Below are positions 32,528 through 41,228 of a stretch of DNA of 64,000 nt, piece after piece; position 1 is the stretch's first letter; each line of letters begins with the position of its first letter. Source of the DNA: Candidatus Chlorobium antarcticum (GTDB lineage Bacteria; Bacteroidota; Chlorobiia; Chlorobiales; Chlorobiaceae); contig JAVCDF010000001.1 in assembly GCA_030765725.1 (NCBI GenBank), positions 212,837-276,836 on the forward strand. The letters are read 5' to 3'. A model generated the notes under the pieces. That model worked only from the letters and a program-made list of their open reading frames with translations. It ran no database searches and was not told where the DNA came from. The translations under genes and the position numbers were made by a program.

Positions 32528-33829
32528 TTACACCTCAAGGCTCTCAAGAAGATCAAAGAAATTCGGGAATGAAACCCCGACAACCGCACTGTCGGAAAGC
32601 TCAATCGCCATACCCGTAGCCCTTGCGGCAATGGCAAAGCTCATCGCAATCCTGTGGTCATCAAAACATTCCGCCACAACCGGAGACGAAGGCGCCTTCA
32701 CCCCGCCCCGCACCCGCATTCCGTCAGGAAACTCCTCACACACGCAACCAAGCCGCCGAAGGTTTACAGCCAGTGCATTGAGGCGGTCGCACTCCTTGGT
32801 ACGCAGTTCCGCAGCATTGCTCACCTCAAAACTGCCCGACGCAAACACCGAAAGCACCGCAAGCATGGGAATTTCATCAATCACCCGTGCCACAACACCC
32901 GGATCGCTGATTGAAAGCGGCTCAAGAACACCGCCGCCAGAGGCAAGAATGTCGCCAATATCCTCGCCACCGACTGTCCTGCGGTTTTCAATGGAAATCT
33001 CCCCACCAGCCGCTATCATAATATCAAGAAACGCCGCCCTCGTCGGGTTCAGGCAAACATCGCGAATCATAATTTCAGAACCAGGCGCCAACAGAGCAAG
33101 AGCTACAATAAAACAGGCCGCAGAAGGGTCGGCAGGAACCAGAAACGGGCGGGCCTCAATCCTCGGGCGCCCCGGCACAACAATCACCCGCTCTCCCTCA
33201 ACCTCCTCAGCTTTAAGGCCAAGCATGAGTTCCGTATGGTCGCGCGAAAGCACCGGCTCAACAATGCGGCTTTCGCCATCAGCATGAAGAGCCGCAAACG
33301 CCACCAGCGACTTCACCTGCGCCGAAGGCACAGGAAGACGGTACACAATCGGGCGAAGCTCCTTCGTGCCGCTGATGAGCATCGGCGCCGTTCCAGCTTC
33401 CGAAAGCTCAACTCCAGCACCCATGTCGCGAAGCGGTCCAGCAACCCGGCGCATCGGGCGCTTCATGAGGGAACTGTCGCCCACAAGTTCACTATTGAAT
33501 GGCTGGCCGGCAAGAATGCCCGCCACCATGCGCATGGTGCTTCCCGAATTGTTGCACTGCAGCGGAACCTCCGAAGGGCGAAAACTCCACAGCCCCTTCG
33601 ACTCAATCACCACCCGGCGGATCTTCCCGCCCCACGGCCCCGGAACCTCTTCCTGGGTAAGGGGAATGCCGCACGCACCCAAAACACCAAGCGTGGACTG
33701 GTTGTCAAACCCACCCGAAAAGTTCGTAATCTCTGTAACACCATCGGCCAGAGCGCCAATAAGCGCAGCACGGTGGGAGATTGATTTGTCGGGAGGAAGC
33801 GTGGTAACCTCACCCTTGAAAACGCTCAT
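32528..33829 (-). CDS. aroA: 3-phosphoshikimate 1-carboxyvinyltransferase (EPSP synthase)
   Basis: Shikimate pathway step joining shikimate-3-phosphate and PEP. 433 residues. The substrate loop [20 protein letters not shown] (near 11-30), the [15 protein letters not shown] segment and the C-terminal [15 protein letters not shown] and [10 protein letters not shown] blocks are present. Converges with the alpha/beta hydrolase (8 nt apart). Gene lies downstream of rpsU on the same strand, but the rpsU terminator separates them. Confidence 0.96.
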   Translation of the reverse strand: MSVFKGEVTTLPPDKSISHRAALIGALADGVTEITNFSGGFDNQSTLGVLGACGIPLTQEEVPGPWGGKIRRVVIESKGLWSFRPSEVPLQCNNSGSTMRMVAGILAGQPFNSELVGDSSLMKRPMRRVAGPLRDMGAGVELSEAGTAPMLISGTKELRPIVYRLPVPSAQVKSLVAFAALHADGESRIVEPVLSRDHTELMLGLKAEEVEGERVIVVPGRPRIEARPFLVPADPSAACFIVALALLAPGSEIMIRDVCLNPTRAAFLDIMIAAGGEISIENRRTVGGEDIGDILASGGGVLEPLSISDPGVVARVIDEIPMLAVLSVFASGSFEVSNAAELRTKECDRLNALAVNLRRLGCVCEEFPDGMRVRGGVKAPSSPVVAECFDDHRIAMSFAIAARATGMAIELSDSAVVGVSFPNFFDLLESLEV

Positions 33830-33848
33830 GGCACAAAACTGGTTGGAT

Positions 33849-33880
33849 TAAAAAAAAGCAGCCCCCAAAGGAGCTGCTTT
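33849..33880 (-). terminator. Terminator of rpsU
   Basis: On the - strand: AAAGCAGC, loop of about 10 nt (partly paired CC/GG), GCTGCTTT and then a T-run (33849-33857). Placed between rpsU and the aroA start. Confidence 0.9.
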
Positions 33881-33905
33881 GCATAACGGATTTCATCAGA
33901 AACAA

Positions 33906-34103
33906 TCAGGAATTTTTCTCTTCGTTTGCACGCTGGGCTCTACGCCGGCTTCTCGAGCGTTTTAAACGACCATCCACTGAAGGCTTGACAAAGTATGCGT
34001 TTTTTCGAAACTCCTTTAAAACACCTGCACGCTCATACTTCTTCTTGAAGCGTTTCAGCATCTTATCGATCGATTCATTATCGTTCATCTGCACACTGAC
34101 CAA
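33906..34103 (-). CDS. rpsU: Ribosomal protein S21
   Basis: 65-residue S21 with the basic tail [20 protein letters not shown]. The TTG at 34103 is the best start: it gives [11 protein letters not shown], matching the start of S21, and AAGGGGGTGA lies about 8 nt upstream (34110-34119, - strand). A later GTG or ATG would cut the conserved NES start. Strong ribosome site in a genome where many genes lack one, consistent with high expression. Confidence 0.93.
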   Translation of the reverse strand: MVSVQMNDNESIDKMLKRFKKKYERAGVLKEFRKNAYFVKPSVDGRLKRSRSRRRAQRANEEKNS

Positions 34104-34109
34104 TGAAAT

Positions 34110-34119
34110 TCACCCCCTT
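34110..34119 (-). promoter_or_regulatory. Ribosome-binding site deciding the TTG start of rpsU
   Basis: - strand AAGGGGGTGA close to consensus, spaced about 6 nt from the TTG codon at 34103. It supports the non-ATG start. Confidence 0.75.
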
Positions 34120-34129
34120 GAAAACAGTA

Positions 34130-34690
34130 TTACCGTCTCAGTTTCGTTTTGATAATGTCCGTAAGGCTTTCGGAGCTTTTCTCTTTGGCAGGGGTCAACT
34201 GCACATTTTCAAGAAGCTGTTTCCGACCGCTCTTGCAGAACTCAACAATTATGACATAGGCACCGCTTCCGGTCGCCTGCTTTTCTCTAACCACTCCCAC
34301 CTCATCAAGCGACTGGTGGTAGAGCGCATCTCCCGTGGCATAAATGCCATGGGGAGAGTACTGCTGGCACTCATCAGGAGTAAGTTCCTCAGGACTCACA
34401 TCCCGGTTAATCTGTATCTGCCACTCTTTAAGCAAATGTACTTGGTTGCAGTGCACACAGCGAACCCAGTACTGATTTTCGGCTGAAGGCGAATCCGACT
34501 CAGGCGTTTTCTTTTTCTTCGTATTTTTCTTTGCCGCCAGAACCACAAGAAGATCATCATCTTTGGGCTTGTCGCTCGGCATCCATTCACCGACAAAAAC
34601 CTTTTCAGTCACCAGCCCGCATCCTTCACAATGCGAGGGCTTGATCTTCCCATCAAAAATAAACTGTCTTTTTCTCGACTCAGCCTTCAT
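34130..34690 (-). CDS. Conserved hypothetical protein with two CxxC pairs
   Basis: 186 residues. HCEGCGLV (residues 20-27) and RCVHCNQVH (about 77-85) probably bind one zinc ion; between them lies a lysine-rich linker (KKNTKKKKTPES). The remainder is unrecognised (SPHGIYATGDALYHQSL). It sits 26 nt upstream of the rpsU start, so it may share its message. No function is assigned. Confidence 0.65.
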   Translation of the reverse strand: MKAESRKRQFIFDGKIKPSHCEGCGLVTEKVFVGEWMPSDKPKDDDLLVVLAAKKNTKKKKTPESDSPSAENQYWVRCVHCNQVHLLKEWQIQINRDVSPEELTPDECQQYSPHGIYATGDALYHQSLDEVGVVREKQATGSGAYVIIVEFCKSGRKQLLENVQLTPAKEKSSESLTDIIKTKLRR

Positions 34691-34826
34691 TGCATCATCA
34701 TATTGCTGTGTTGGAACCGCTGCATCAGCCGCACGGGAAAAATTATCGTACCGGCAGCTGCAGGGTACAGGACTGCTTAATTAAGGAAATACTCCCAAAA
34801 AAACAACCTGATAATTCCAATGAGGC

Positions 34827-36200
34827 TTATTTATGCGTCAAAGCATCAATAAGATCTGATTTTGTAAGCAATTGCAATTTCCCATCAAGCAAACTTATCA
34901 AGACGCCAGCAGCATTCTGCTGCAATTTTTCCGACAGCTCCGAAATAGTAGCGTCCGTCTGGCAGACCGGAAAGGGAGGCTCCATAAACCCGACAACCTT
35001 CGAATTCATGGCATCATCATTCTCAATGAGGATGGAAAGAATCTTGTTTTCACTGATACTGCCAATCGGAGCATTGTATGAAACAATCGGCAGCTGCGAC
35101 ACATCATTCTGCTTCATCATCTCAAACACCTCGGCCAGCGTATTTTCAGGATAAGCCACAATAAGGTCCCGCGGCGCCTTCAGCTGGAGAATATCCTCAG
35201 CCGTAATCTGCTCAAGGGATGACTTCTCCCTTCTGTACAACCCCTTCTCGCGCATCCAGTCATCACGGTACATCTTGCTCAGACAGTATCCTCCGAAGTC
35301 GCTCAAAACCGCCACAATGCAGGCCTTCTCGTCAAGCTCCTCACCCGCCCTGAGAGCCGCAGCCATAACCGCACCAGATGCACTTCCAGCAAACACGGCA
35401 TCACTCCGCAGCAGCTCCCGCGCACAGTTCAGCGCGTCCCCGTCAGAAACCTGCATAACCTCATCAACAACCCCCGGGTCCCAGAAGGAAGGCTGCTGCT
35501 GTGCCCCTATCTCCTCAAGCTCAGAACTTGAAGCCTCCCCCGACCGGCCATCTTTCCAGAGACCCGAAAAAACAGATCCGACCGGCTCCACGCCTATAAT
35601 CTTTACCCCGGGAATGCGCGACTTGAGAGCAGCACCAATACCTGAAATCATAGCCGCCGAACTCATCGGCACAAACACATGGGTTGCCTTCCCGTCCGTC
35701 TGGGCAGCTATTTCACTGCCTGTGCCCTCACGGTGCACCTCCAGATTGAGAGGATGATCATACATCCCGGCAAAAAACGCATTGGGAATATTGTTCACCA
35801 GATTCCCCGCAACATTCATACAGCTGCGCGGCTCCCCGGGAAGAGCCTCCGAAGGAGTAATCACCAATTCTGCACCAAGAGCCCGCAGAACATCCTGCTT
35901 TTCCCGTGAAATCCTGTCCGGCGCCACAAGCAGAACCTTATACCCATGGCTCACCGCCGCCATAGCAAGAGCAATACCACTGTTACCATAAGTCCAGTCC
36001 ACAAGGGTCATCCCCGGATGAATCAGCTTACGCTCCTCAGCATCCCGAACCACAGCCGCCGCAACCCGGTAATAATGCGAACACGCCGGATTCATATACT
36101 CCAGCTTCGCCATCACCACAGGCCTGATATTGCGGCTCAGCTGACGCAGCAGAACCATCGGCGTTTCAATATGCAAATCAAGAATATCGTGGTTCGGCAT
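34827..36200 (-). CDS. Cystathionine beta-synthase-like protein, PLP lysine and phosphate loop lost; two CBS domains
   Basis: 457 residues, fold type II PLP enzyme layout (CysK/CBS) plus a C-terminal CBS domain pair (about residues 335-457). The region that should carry the Schiff-base lysine (N-P-x-x-S-x-K-x-R) reads NPACSHYYR, so lysine is Tyr43. The cofactor phosphate loop GTGGT reads SSAAM (180-184). The Asn loop YGNSGIALAM and the late SASGAVMAA serine loop are kept. This looks like a pseudoenzyme, perhaps a nucleotide-sensing regulator. No sequencing frameshift is needed to explain it, since the frame is open and otherwise conserved. Confidence 0.85.
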   Translation of the reverse strand: MPNHDILDLHIETPMVLLRQLSRNIRPVVMAKLEYMNPACSHYYRVAAAVVRDAEERKLIHPGMTLVDWTYGNSGIALAMAAVSHGYKVLLVAPDRISREKQDVLRALGAELVITPSEALPGEPRSCMNVAGNLVNNIPNAFFAGMYDHPLNLEVHREGTGSEIAAQTDGKATHVFVPMSSAAMISGIGAALKSRIPGVKIIGVEPVGSVFSGLWKDGRSGEASSSELEEIGAQQQPSFWDPGVVDEVMQVSDGDALNCARELLRSDAVFAGSASGAVMAAALRAGEELDEKACIVAVLSDFGGYCLSKMYRDDWMREKGLYRREKSSLEQITAEDILQLKAPRDLIVAYPENTLAEVFEMMKQNDVSQLPIVSYNAPIGSISENKILSILIENDDAMNSKVVGFMEPPFPVCQTDATISELSEKLQQNAAGVLISLLDGKLQLLTKSDLIDALTHK

Positions 36201-36550
36201 GATGCAAAATGGCGCTATAAGTTGAAAAGAGACGGAACCCCCCGCCCAGCAATCAACTCAAAATATACATTAATTCAACGAACAAAGAGGAGACTCCCCA
36301 CACTTCGCAAACCAACCCAAAACAAATACACTCAGTCACGAGCGTCCCCAACTTTCAAAAAAGCCAAGCCAATACAAAACAACACCTTAAAGATGGGGAC
36401 ACTCATGACTGAGTGTACTAATTCTCAAAACAAAGGGCCGCGGGCGATTCACATTTAAACGCAAACAAAAACGCTCTGTCAAGGATCTCCCCGACTTTTT
36501 GCTTTTATTGTTCTAATTGTCAGCAACGAAACCATTGCAAAGGTTCCCAT
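36201..36550. other. 350-bp intergenic region with inverted repeat
   Basis: Divergent gap between the CBS-like gene (-) and alr (+). It holds the inverted repeat at 36327-36417 (listed separately) and little else; open frames here are short and compositionally unconvincing. Promoters of both neighbours should lie here. Confidence 0.6.
36327..36417. repeat. Imperfect inverted repeat, MITE/REP-like
   Basis: Arms of 29 nt (36327-36355 and 36389-36417), 26 of 29 matched, separated by 33 nt. The left arm reads ACACTCAGTCACGAGCGTCC..., the right arm is its near complement ending ...ACTGAGTGT. Looks like a non-coding mobile or REP-type palindrome. Confidence 0.75.
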
Positions 36551-37681
36551 ATGCCTGCCCCGACACCTGAACCCATGGCTGAGGCGATTGTTTCGCTTCA
36601 GCACCTGCAGCACAACCTCTCTGAAATTCAGAAGAGAACGGGAGAGGGCGTCCGGATTATGGGCGTTGTGAAGGCCAATGCTTATGGGCACGATGTCCAC
36701 AAGGTGTCGGAAACTCTTGAGCAAAACGGGGTTTCGGATTTCGGGGTTGCAAACATTCAGGAAGCCATTGACCTGCAGACCGGTGGAGCACTGAAAAAAG
36801 CCTCATCGATCCTTGCATTTGCTTCCCCCCTACCCTCGCAGATTCCCCTCTATCTGCAGCACGGCATTGAAATGACCCTCTGCAACCGGGAAACCCTCCT
36901 TGCGGCGGAGAGTATTGCGGCGGCAACAGGCAAGAAACTGACGGTCCACATTAAAGTCGACACAGGCATGGGCCGTTTGGGGCTCCCCCCCGCAGCTGCC
37001 ATGGAACTGCTCAGAGCATCGGAACAATGCCGCAGGATTGAGGTAAAAGGCATGTATACCCATTTCGCCGACAGTTCCGGAGACATGGAGTTCACCCGCC
37101 GGCAACTCAGCGATTTTCTCTCATTGACAACCGAATACGAACACGCTTCGGGAAAGCGGCTTCTCAAGCATGCCGCCAACAGCGGAGCCATTCTCTCGCT
37201 ACCCGAAGCGAACCTCGACATGGTCCGACCCGGCATAACGCTCTACGGCTACCACCCGGCAAAAGAGACTGATACGAGGCTCAATCTGAAACCGGTCATG
37301 CAGGTGGAGGCAAAAGTTGTCTTCCTGAAAACTGTCCCGGCGGGCACCACCATCAGTTATGGCCGTACATGGACGGCCCCCGCAATAACGACAATCGCCA
37401 CCGTTGCAGCCGGCTACGCTGACGGCTATCCGAGATCCCTCTCTGGCAAAGGCGCCACTGTAACTGCGAACGGGCAGAGTTACCCTCAGGTTGGCACCAT
37501 CACCATGGACCAGATCATGGTAAACCTCGGAACCCGCAGCACCGCGAAAGTTGGCGACCGGGTTATACTCTTTGGATGGGAGGGCCCAAGCACAGCCGAA
37601 ACCATTGCAGATCTTTCCGGAACAATCAGTTACGAAATCCTCTGCGCAGTATCCCGGCGTGCAGGTCGGGTGTTCAGGTAA
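36551..37681 (+). CDS. alr: Alanine racemase
   Basis: Makes D-alanine for peptidoglycan. 376 residues. PLP lysine is K41 in VVKANAYGHDV; the beta-barrel part has HIKVDTGMGRLG and YTHFADSS; the second domain has ISYGRTWTAP and AAGYADGYPRSLS, with the second catalytic tyrosine. Start MPAPTPEPMAEA at 36551. A 66-nt gap precedes the ComEA-like gene. Confidence 0.95.
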   Translation: MPAPTPEPMAEAIVSLQHLQHNLSEIQKRTGEGVRIMGVVKANAYGHDVHKVSETLEQNGVSDFGVANIQEAIDLQTGGALKKASSILAFASPLPSQIPLYLQHGIEMTLCNRETLLAAESIAAATGKKLTVHIKVDTGMGRLGLPPAAAMELLRASEQCRRIEVKGMYTHFADSSGDMEFTRRQLSDFLSLTTEYEHASGKRLLKHAANSGAILSLPEANLDMVRPGITLYGYHPAKETDTRLNLKPVMQVEAKVVFLKTVPAGTTISYGRTWTAPAITTIATVAAGYADGYPRSLSGKGATVTANGQSYPQVGTITMDQIMVNLGTRSTAKVGDRVILFGWEGPSTAETIADLSGTISYEILCAVSRRAGRVFR

Positions 37682-37747
37682 TTCCCCGTTCGCTTTCATC
37701 ACCCAGAAAGCGTATTTTGAGGTAAAGTCATTACGATCCCCCACGAA

Positions 37748-38263
37748 ATGAACCCTTTGGAACGGCTTGCGGAAAAGCTCAGTCTTACGCGAGCAGAAAT
37801 ACTGACCATCTCGGTATTGCTTGCCTTTCTGCTTCTGGGCGGCATACTCCGCCAGATTCAGTCAAGCGAGCTGGAAGCCGCCGCTATGCACCGAGCCGAA
37901 GCCGCAATCTTCAGCGACGCTGAAACCGATAGCCTCATCCAGCTTGCAATGCGTGACCAGGCACGAATTGAAGAGATAATAAAAGAGAGCCTTGAAGAAA
38001 AAAAATCAGGCAACAGCGCCGCGAAAAGCCGGCTGGCACGCAAACCCTCAAATAAGCCCTTTACCGGCACCGTTGTCTTCAGCCGTGCGAAAAGCGAGGA
38101 GTTGCAGCAGATTAAAGGAATAGGCCCGGTCATAGCCGAACGACTCATCGCCTTCCGAACTGAAAACGGCGGTAGGGTCGCAACACTTCAGGAACTCCTC
38201 AAAGTCAAGGGAGTCGGCCTGAAAAAACTTGAAATTCTTAAACAGCATCTGTTACTGGAATAA
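37748..38263 (+). CDS. ComEA-like helix-hairpin-helix protein
   Basis: 171 residues. An N-terminal membrane helix (ILTISVLLAFLLLGGIL) is followed by a charged helical region and a C-terminal helix-hairpin-helix DNA-binding domain with LQQIKGIGPVIAERLIAFR and LLKVKGVGLKKLEILK. This is the layout of a membrane-anchored DNA-uptake or DNA-binding protein. The stop TAA overlaps the ATG of the next gene (TAATG), so the two are coupled. Confidence 0.83.
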   Translation: MNPLERLAEKLSLTRAEILTISVLLAFLLLGGILRQIQSSELEAAAMHRAEAAIFSDAETDSLIQLAMRDQARIEEIIKESLEEKKSGNSAAKSRLARKPSNKPFTGTVVFSRAKSEELQQIKGIGPVIAERLIAFRTENGGRVATLQELLKVKGVGLKKLEILKQHLLLE

Positions 38264-39120
38264 TGATCCAAAGTATTGTCGCCTGCGCCATAGATGCTGA
38301 AGAGTCGAGCATTGTCCGGATGAAAAGCTCCACAGGAGAAGGACGCATCCTCTCCGGATACCGTTCATTCCCCTTCGGACGAACCGCCATTGCCTCCACT
38401 CAGGGAAAGCGTCTGCTGAAAAAGCTGACATCCTTTGCAGCACAATGGCGCGGCGAAAACATGGCGATTGCCCTCACCCATGAAACCCTTCATCCCCTTC
38501 CGGCGTACTTTTCCCATGGCGCATCGCCTGAAACGCGCCACGAATATTCCCGCATAGAGGCCGCATATTTCCTTGAAAATCCTGACTCGCACCAGTGTGA
38601 TTCCATTGCCTACGGCGACAGCGACAAGAAGGAGCCATACGAAAAAAACCTGCTTCTCTTTTACTCCGACACCTGCCTGCAATTGGCTGAAAAGCAGTTC
38701 ATTGAGAACCATCCGATTATTTTCAAAGGGTCTCACATCCCGCCACTCCTCTACACGCACGGATGCAGCGGTGAACCGCAGGCTATCCTTGAGATAACCG
38801 GGGACTATGTCATGTTCCTTATAGCCAACGGCAGAAGACTCAGCCATTTCTCCTTCCGGCCGATCAACAGCCGGGAGGAAGCAGAATACTTCGCCATAAA
38901 GGAGCTGCAGGAGGCCACCCTTTCCAAAGAAATGGTGATACAGGCCGCAGGCAGCGGCATAAAGCGAGGCTTGAGCAGACTGGTCAAGAAAGAAACAGGG
39001 CTTGAATTTGCCCCGCTTTCACTCCCTTATTCCATTGCCATCAGTGGGCTAAAAAACACTAACGGCCTTCCATCCTCTGCAGTCAAGGCAATTGCGACAG
39101 CACTGATGGCAATGGAATAA
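38263..39120 (+). CDS. Uncharacterised protein, possible actin-like (PilM-like) fold
   Basis: 285 residues, not recognised with certainty. Features suggesting the actin/PilM/DUF3822 group are the N-terminal VACAIDAEESSIVRM strand, the central strand ILEITGDYVMFLIANGRRL, and the terminal PSSAVKAIATALMAME. No clear ATP motif was seen. The ATG overlaps the ComEA-like stop, so this protein is co-produced with a membrane DNA-binding protein; a competence or type IV pilus-like link is a guess. Confidence 0.6.
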   Translation: MIQSIVACAIDAEESSIVRMKSSTGEGRILSGYRSFPFGRTAIASTQGKRLLKKLTSFAAQWRGENMAIALTHETLHPLPAYFSHGASPETRHEYSRIEAAYFLENPDSHQCDSIAYGDSDKKEPYEKNLLLFYSDTCLQLAEKQFIENHPIIFKGSHIPPLLYTHGCSGEPQAILEITGDYVMFLIANGRRLSHFSFRPINSREEAEYFAIKELQEATLSKEMVIQAAGSGIKRGLSRLVKKETGLEFAPLSLPYSIAISGLKNTNGLPSSAVKAIATALMAME

Positions 39121-39135
39121 GGTCGGGATGGGGCG

Positions 39136-40158
39136 CTACGCTTTTCCCGCCAGCACAACTTCAGCAATCTGCACGGCATTGGTTGCCGCACCTTTGCGCA
39201 AGTTATCGGCAACCACCCACATATTGAGGGTTCTCGGCTGCCAGTAGTCGGGGCGGACTCTTCCAACAAACACCTCGTCTTTTTCATACGATGTCAACGG
39301 CATAGGGTAGAGCCGTGCCGAGGGGTCATCCTGCAGTACAATGCCGGGAGAACGGCGGAGCAGTTCACGCACTTCTTCAATCTCAAAATCCTTTCCAAGT
39401 TCCACATTCAGTGACTCGCCGTGGCCGCCATACACTGGAATACGGACAGTTGTGGGAGAAACGGCAATTGTCCTGTCGCAGAGAATCTTGTGCGTCTCGT
39501 TGACCATCTTCATCTCTTCCTTGGTGTAGCCGTTCTCAGTAAACGAGTCTATCTGAGGCACCGCATTGAAGGCAATCTGGTGGAAATGGGTGAACTCATC
39601 CTGTTTTTCGCCTGCCAGTTCGCTCTCCAGTGCGTCACGACCGACCTTGCCTTTTCCGGTAACCGACTGGTAGGTTGACACCACCACCCGTTTCAGCCCG
39701 TATCGGTCCTGAAGGGGTTTGAGCACCACCACCATCTGGATTGTTGAACAGTTAGGGTTGGCAATAATCATTTCCGGCGTACCGTCCGCTTTGAAAATAG
39801 CCTCCGGATTCACTTCCGGAACCACAAGCGGCACACCCTCGGCCATTCTGAAAGCCGAAGAATTGTCAATCACCACAGCCCCTTCAGCAGCCGCCACCGA
39901 AGCCCACTCCAGACTGGCCGACCCGCCTGCTGAAAACAGCGCAATATCCACACCACGAAACGCCTCGGCGGAAGGCACCTGGATTGCATATTCTTTACCA
40001 TGAAACGAGACCGACTGCCCTAAACTCCGTGCTGAAGCCAAAGGGACAATATCAGTTGCAGGAAAATTTCTCTCTTCAAGAACCTGAAGCATGGTACGAC
40101 CCACAAGGCCGGTTGCACCAAGTACTGCCACACGACAGCCCGAATTTTTGTTGCTCAT
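39136..40158 (-). CDS. asd: Aspartate-semialdehyde dehydrogenase
   Basis: Second step of lysine/threonine/methionine synthesis and diaminopimelate supply. 340 residues; NADP loop AVLGATGLVGRTML from residue 11, catalytic Cys137 in ANPNCSTIQMVV, and the C-terminal VRIPVYGGHGESLNVEL and the later active-site segment. Its start overlaps the stop of the dus gene by 4 nt (ATGA), so translation is coupled to dus and recA's neighbourhood. Confidence 0.95.
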   Translation of the reverse strand: MSNKNSGCRVAVLGATGLVGRTMLQVLEERNFPATDIVPLASARSLGQSVSFHGKEYAIQVPSAEAFRGVDIALFSAGGSASLEWASVAAAEGAVVIDNSSAFRMAEGVPLVVPEVNPEAIFKADGTPEMIIANPNCSTIQMVVVLKPLQDRYGLKRVVVSTYQSVTGKGKVGRDALESELAGEKQDEFTHFHQIAFNAVPQIDSFTENGYTKEEMKMVNETHKILCDRTIAVSPTTVRIPVYGGHGESLNVELGKDFEIEEVRELLRRSPGIVLQDDPSARLYPMPLTSYEKDEVFVGRVRPDYWQPRTLNMWVVADNLRKGAATNAVQIAEVVLAGKA

Positions 40159-41219
40159 ATACTTTTACTGATTGCTTTATAGTTCAAAACAAGTTTATCT
40201 GAATGGTCATTCAGATACTCTGCATACTCACCAATTTTCCCCTCACGGCGGTACCCCTCGCACTCCTCCCTGTAATCAAGCAGAATGGAGGTCACCAGTT
40301 CCGGATTCTCCTCACGCACAAGTTTGTTGCGCACCACCGACACCTTCGGAAGACCCTTCAGATAGGTAGCATAATGACGGCGCATTTCCAGCGTCCCGTA
40401 CTTTTCGCCTTTGAACTGCACCGAAAGCTCGAGATGCTCAAGCGCAGCCTGTATCCGGTCACGGAAATCAGGTGCCGATGGCAGGTTTCCGGTGCGCAGC
40501 AAATGCCGGGTACCCGAAAAAATGAAAGGATTGCCAATGGATCCCCGCCCGATCATAATCCCGTCCGCACCAGTCTGGCTGAACATCTGCAGGGCATCTT
40601 CCGGACTCCAGACATCACCGTTTGCAATAATGGGAATGCGCGCATGCCTTACAGCTTTCGCAATCCAATCCCAATCGGCACGCCCCTTGTACATTTCACT
40701 CCGGGTCCGTCCATGTAGCGCAAGCGCCTGTATGCCCGCATCCTCAAGACGCCGGAGCACATCAATAATGTTAATGGAATCACGGTCCCAGCCAAGCCTT
40801 GTTTTAGCCGTAACGGGAATACTGACAGCGCCCACCACAGCCTCCGCAATAGCCGCCATTTTTTCCGGCTCCTTCAACAGAGCGGCACCAGCTCCCTTGC
40901 CCGCAACCTTTTTGGTCGGGCATCCAAAATTGATGTCGAGATAATCAGGCTCGAACGATTCGGCAATACGGGCCGCCTCAGTCATCGACTCCACCGTGCT
41001 ACCGAATATCTGCACGGCAATGGGCCGCTCAACAGGGTCGGCAATCAGCTTGCGCGTCGTCTTTTCCACGCCCCGCCGCAACGCCTCGGCACTAATGAAC
41101 TCGGTATAGACAATATCCGCCCCATGGCGCTTGCAGAGCTGCCGGAAAGCCCGGTCAGTGACATCCTCCATAGGAGCCAGAATCACCGGGCGATCTATCT
41201 CCAACGACCCTATCTTCAT
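40155..41219 (-). CDS. tRNA-dihydrouridine synthase (Dus)
   Basis: 354-residue FMN enzyme that reduces uridines in tRNA D-loops. MEDVTDRAFRQLCKRHG near 17, the catalytic-cysteine motif DINFGCPTKKVAGKGAGAALL near 95-115, and the TRSEMYKGRADW segment are present. Overlaps the asd start by 4 nt and lies 9 nt downstream of recA, forming recA-dus-asd. DusB-like by pattern, but the subclass is uncertain. Confidence 0.93.
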   Translation of the reverse strand: MKIGSLEIDRPVILAPMEDVTDRAFRQLCKRHGADIVYTEFISAEALRRGVEKTTRKLIADPVERPIAVQIFGSTVESMTEAARIAESFEPDYLDINFGCPTKKVAGKGAGAALLKEPEKMAAIAEAVVGAVSIPVTAKTRLGWDRDSINIIDVLRRLEDAGIQALALHGRTRSEMYKGRADWDWIAKAVRHARIPIIANGDVWSPEDALQMFSQTGADGIMIGRGSIGNPFIFSGTRHLLRTGNLPSAPDFRDRIQAALEHLELSVQFKGEKYGTLEMRRHYATYLKGLPKVSVVRNKLVREENPELVTSILLDYREECEGYRREGKIGEYAEYLNDHSDKLVLNYKAISKSI

Positions 41220-41228
41220 AACTACTTT

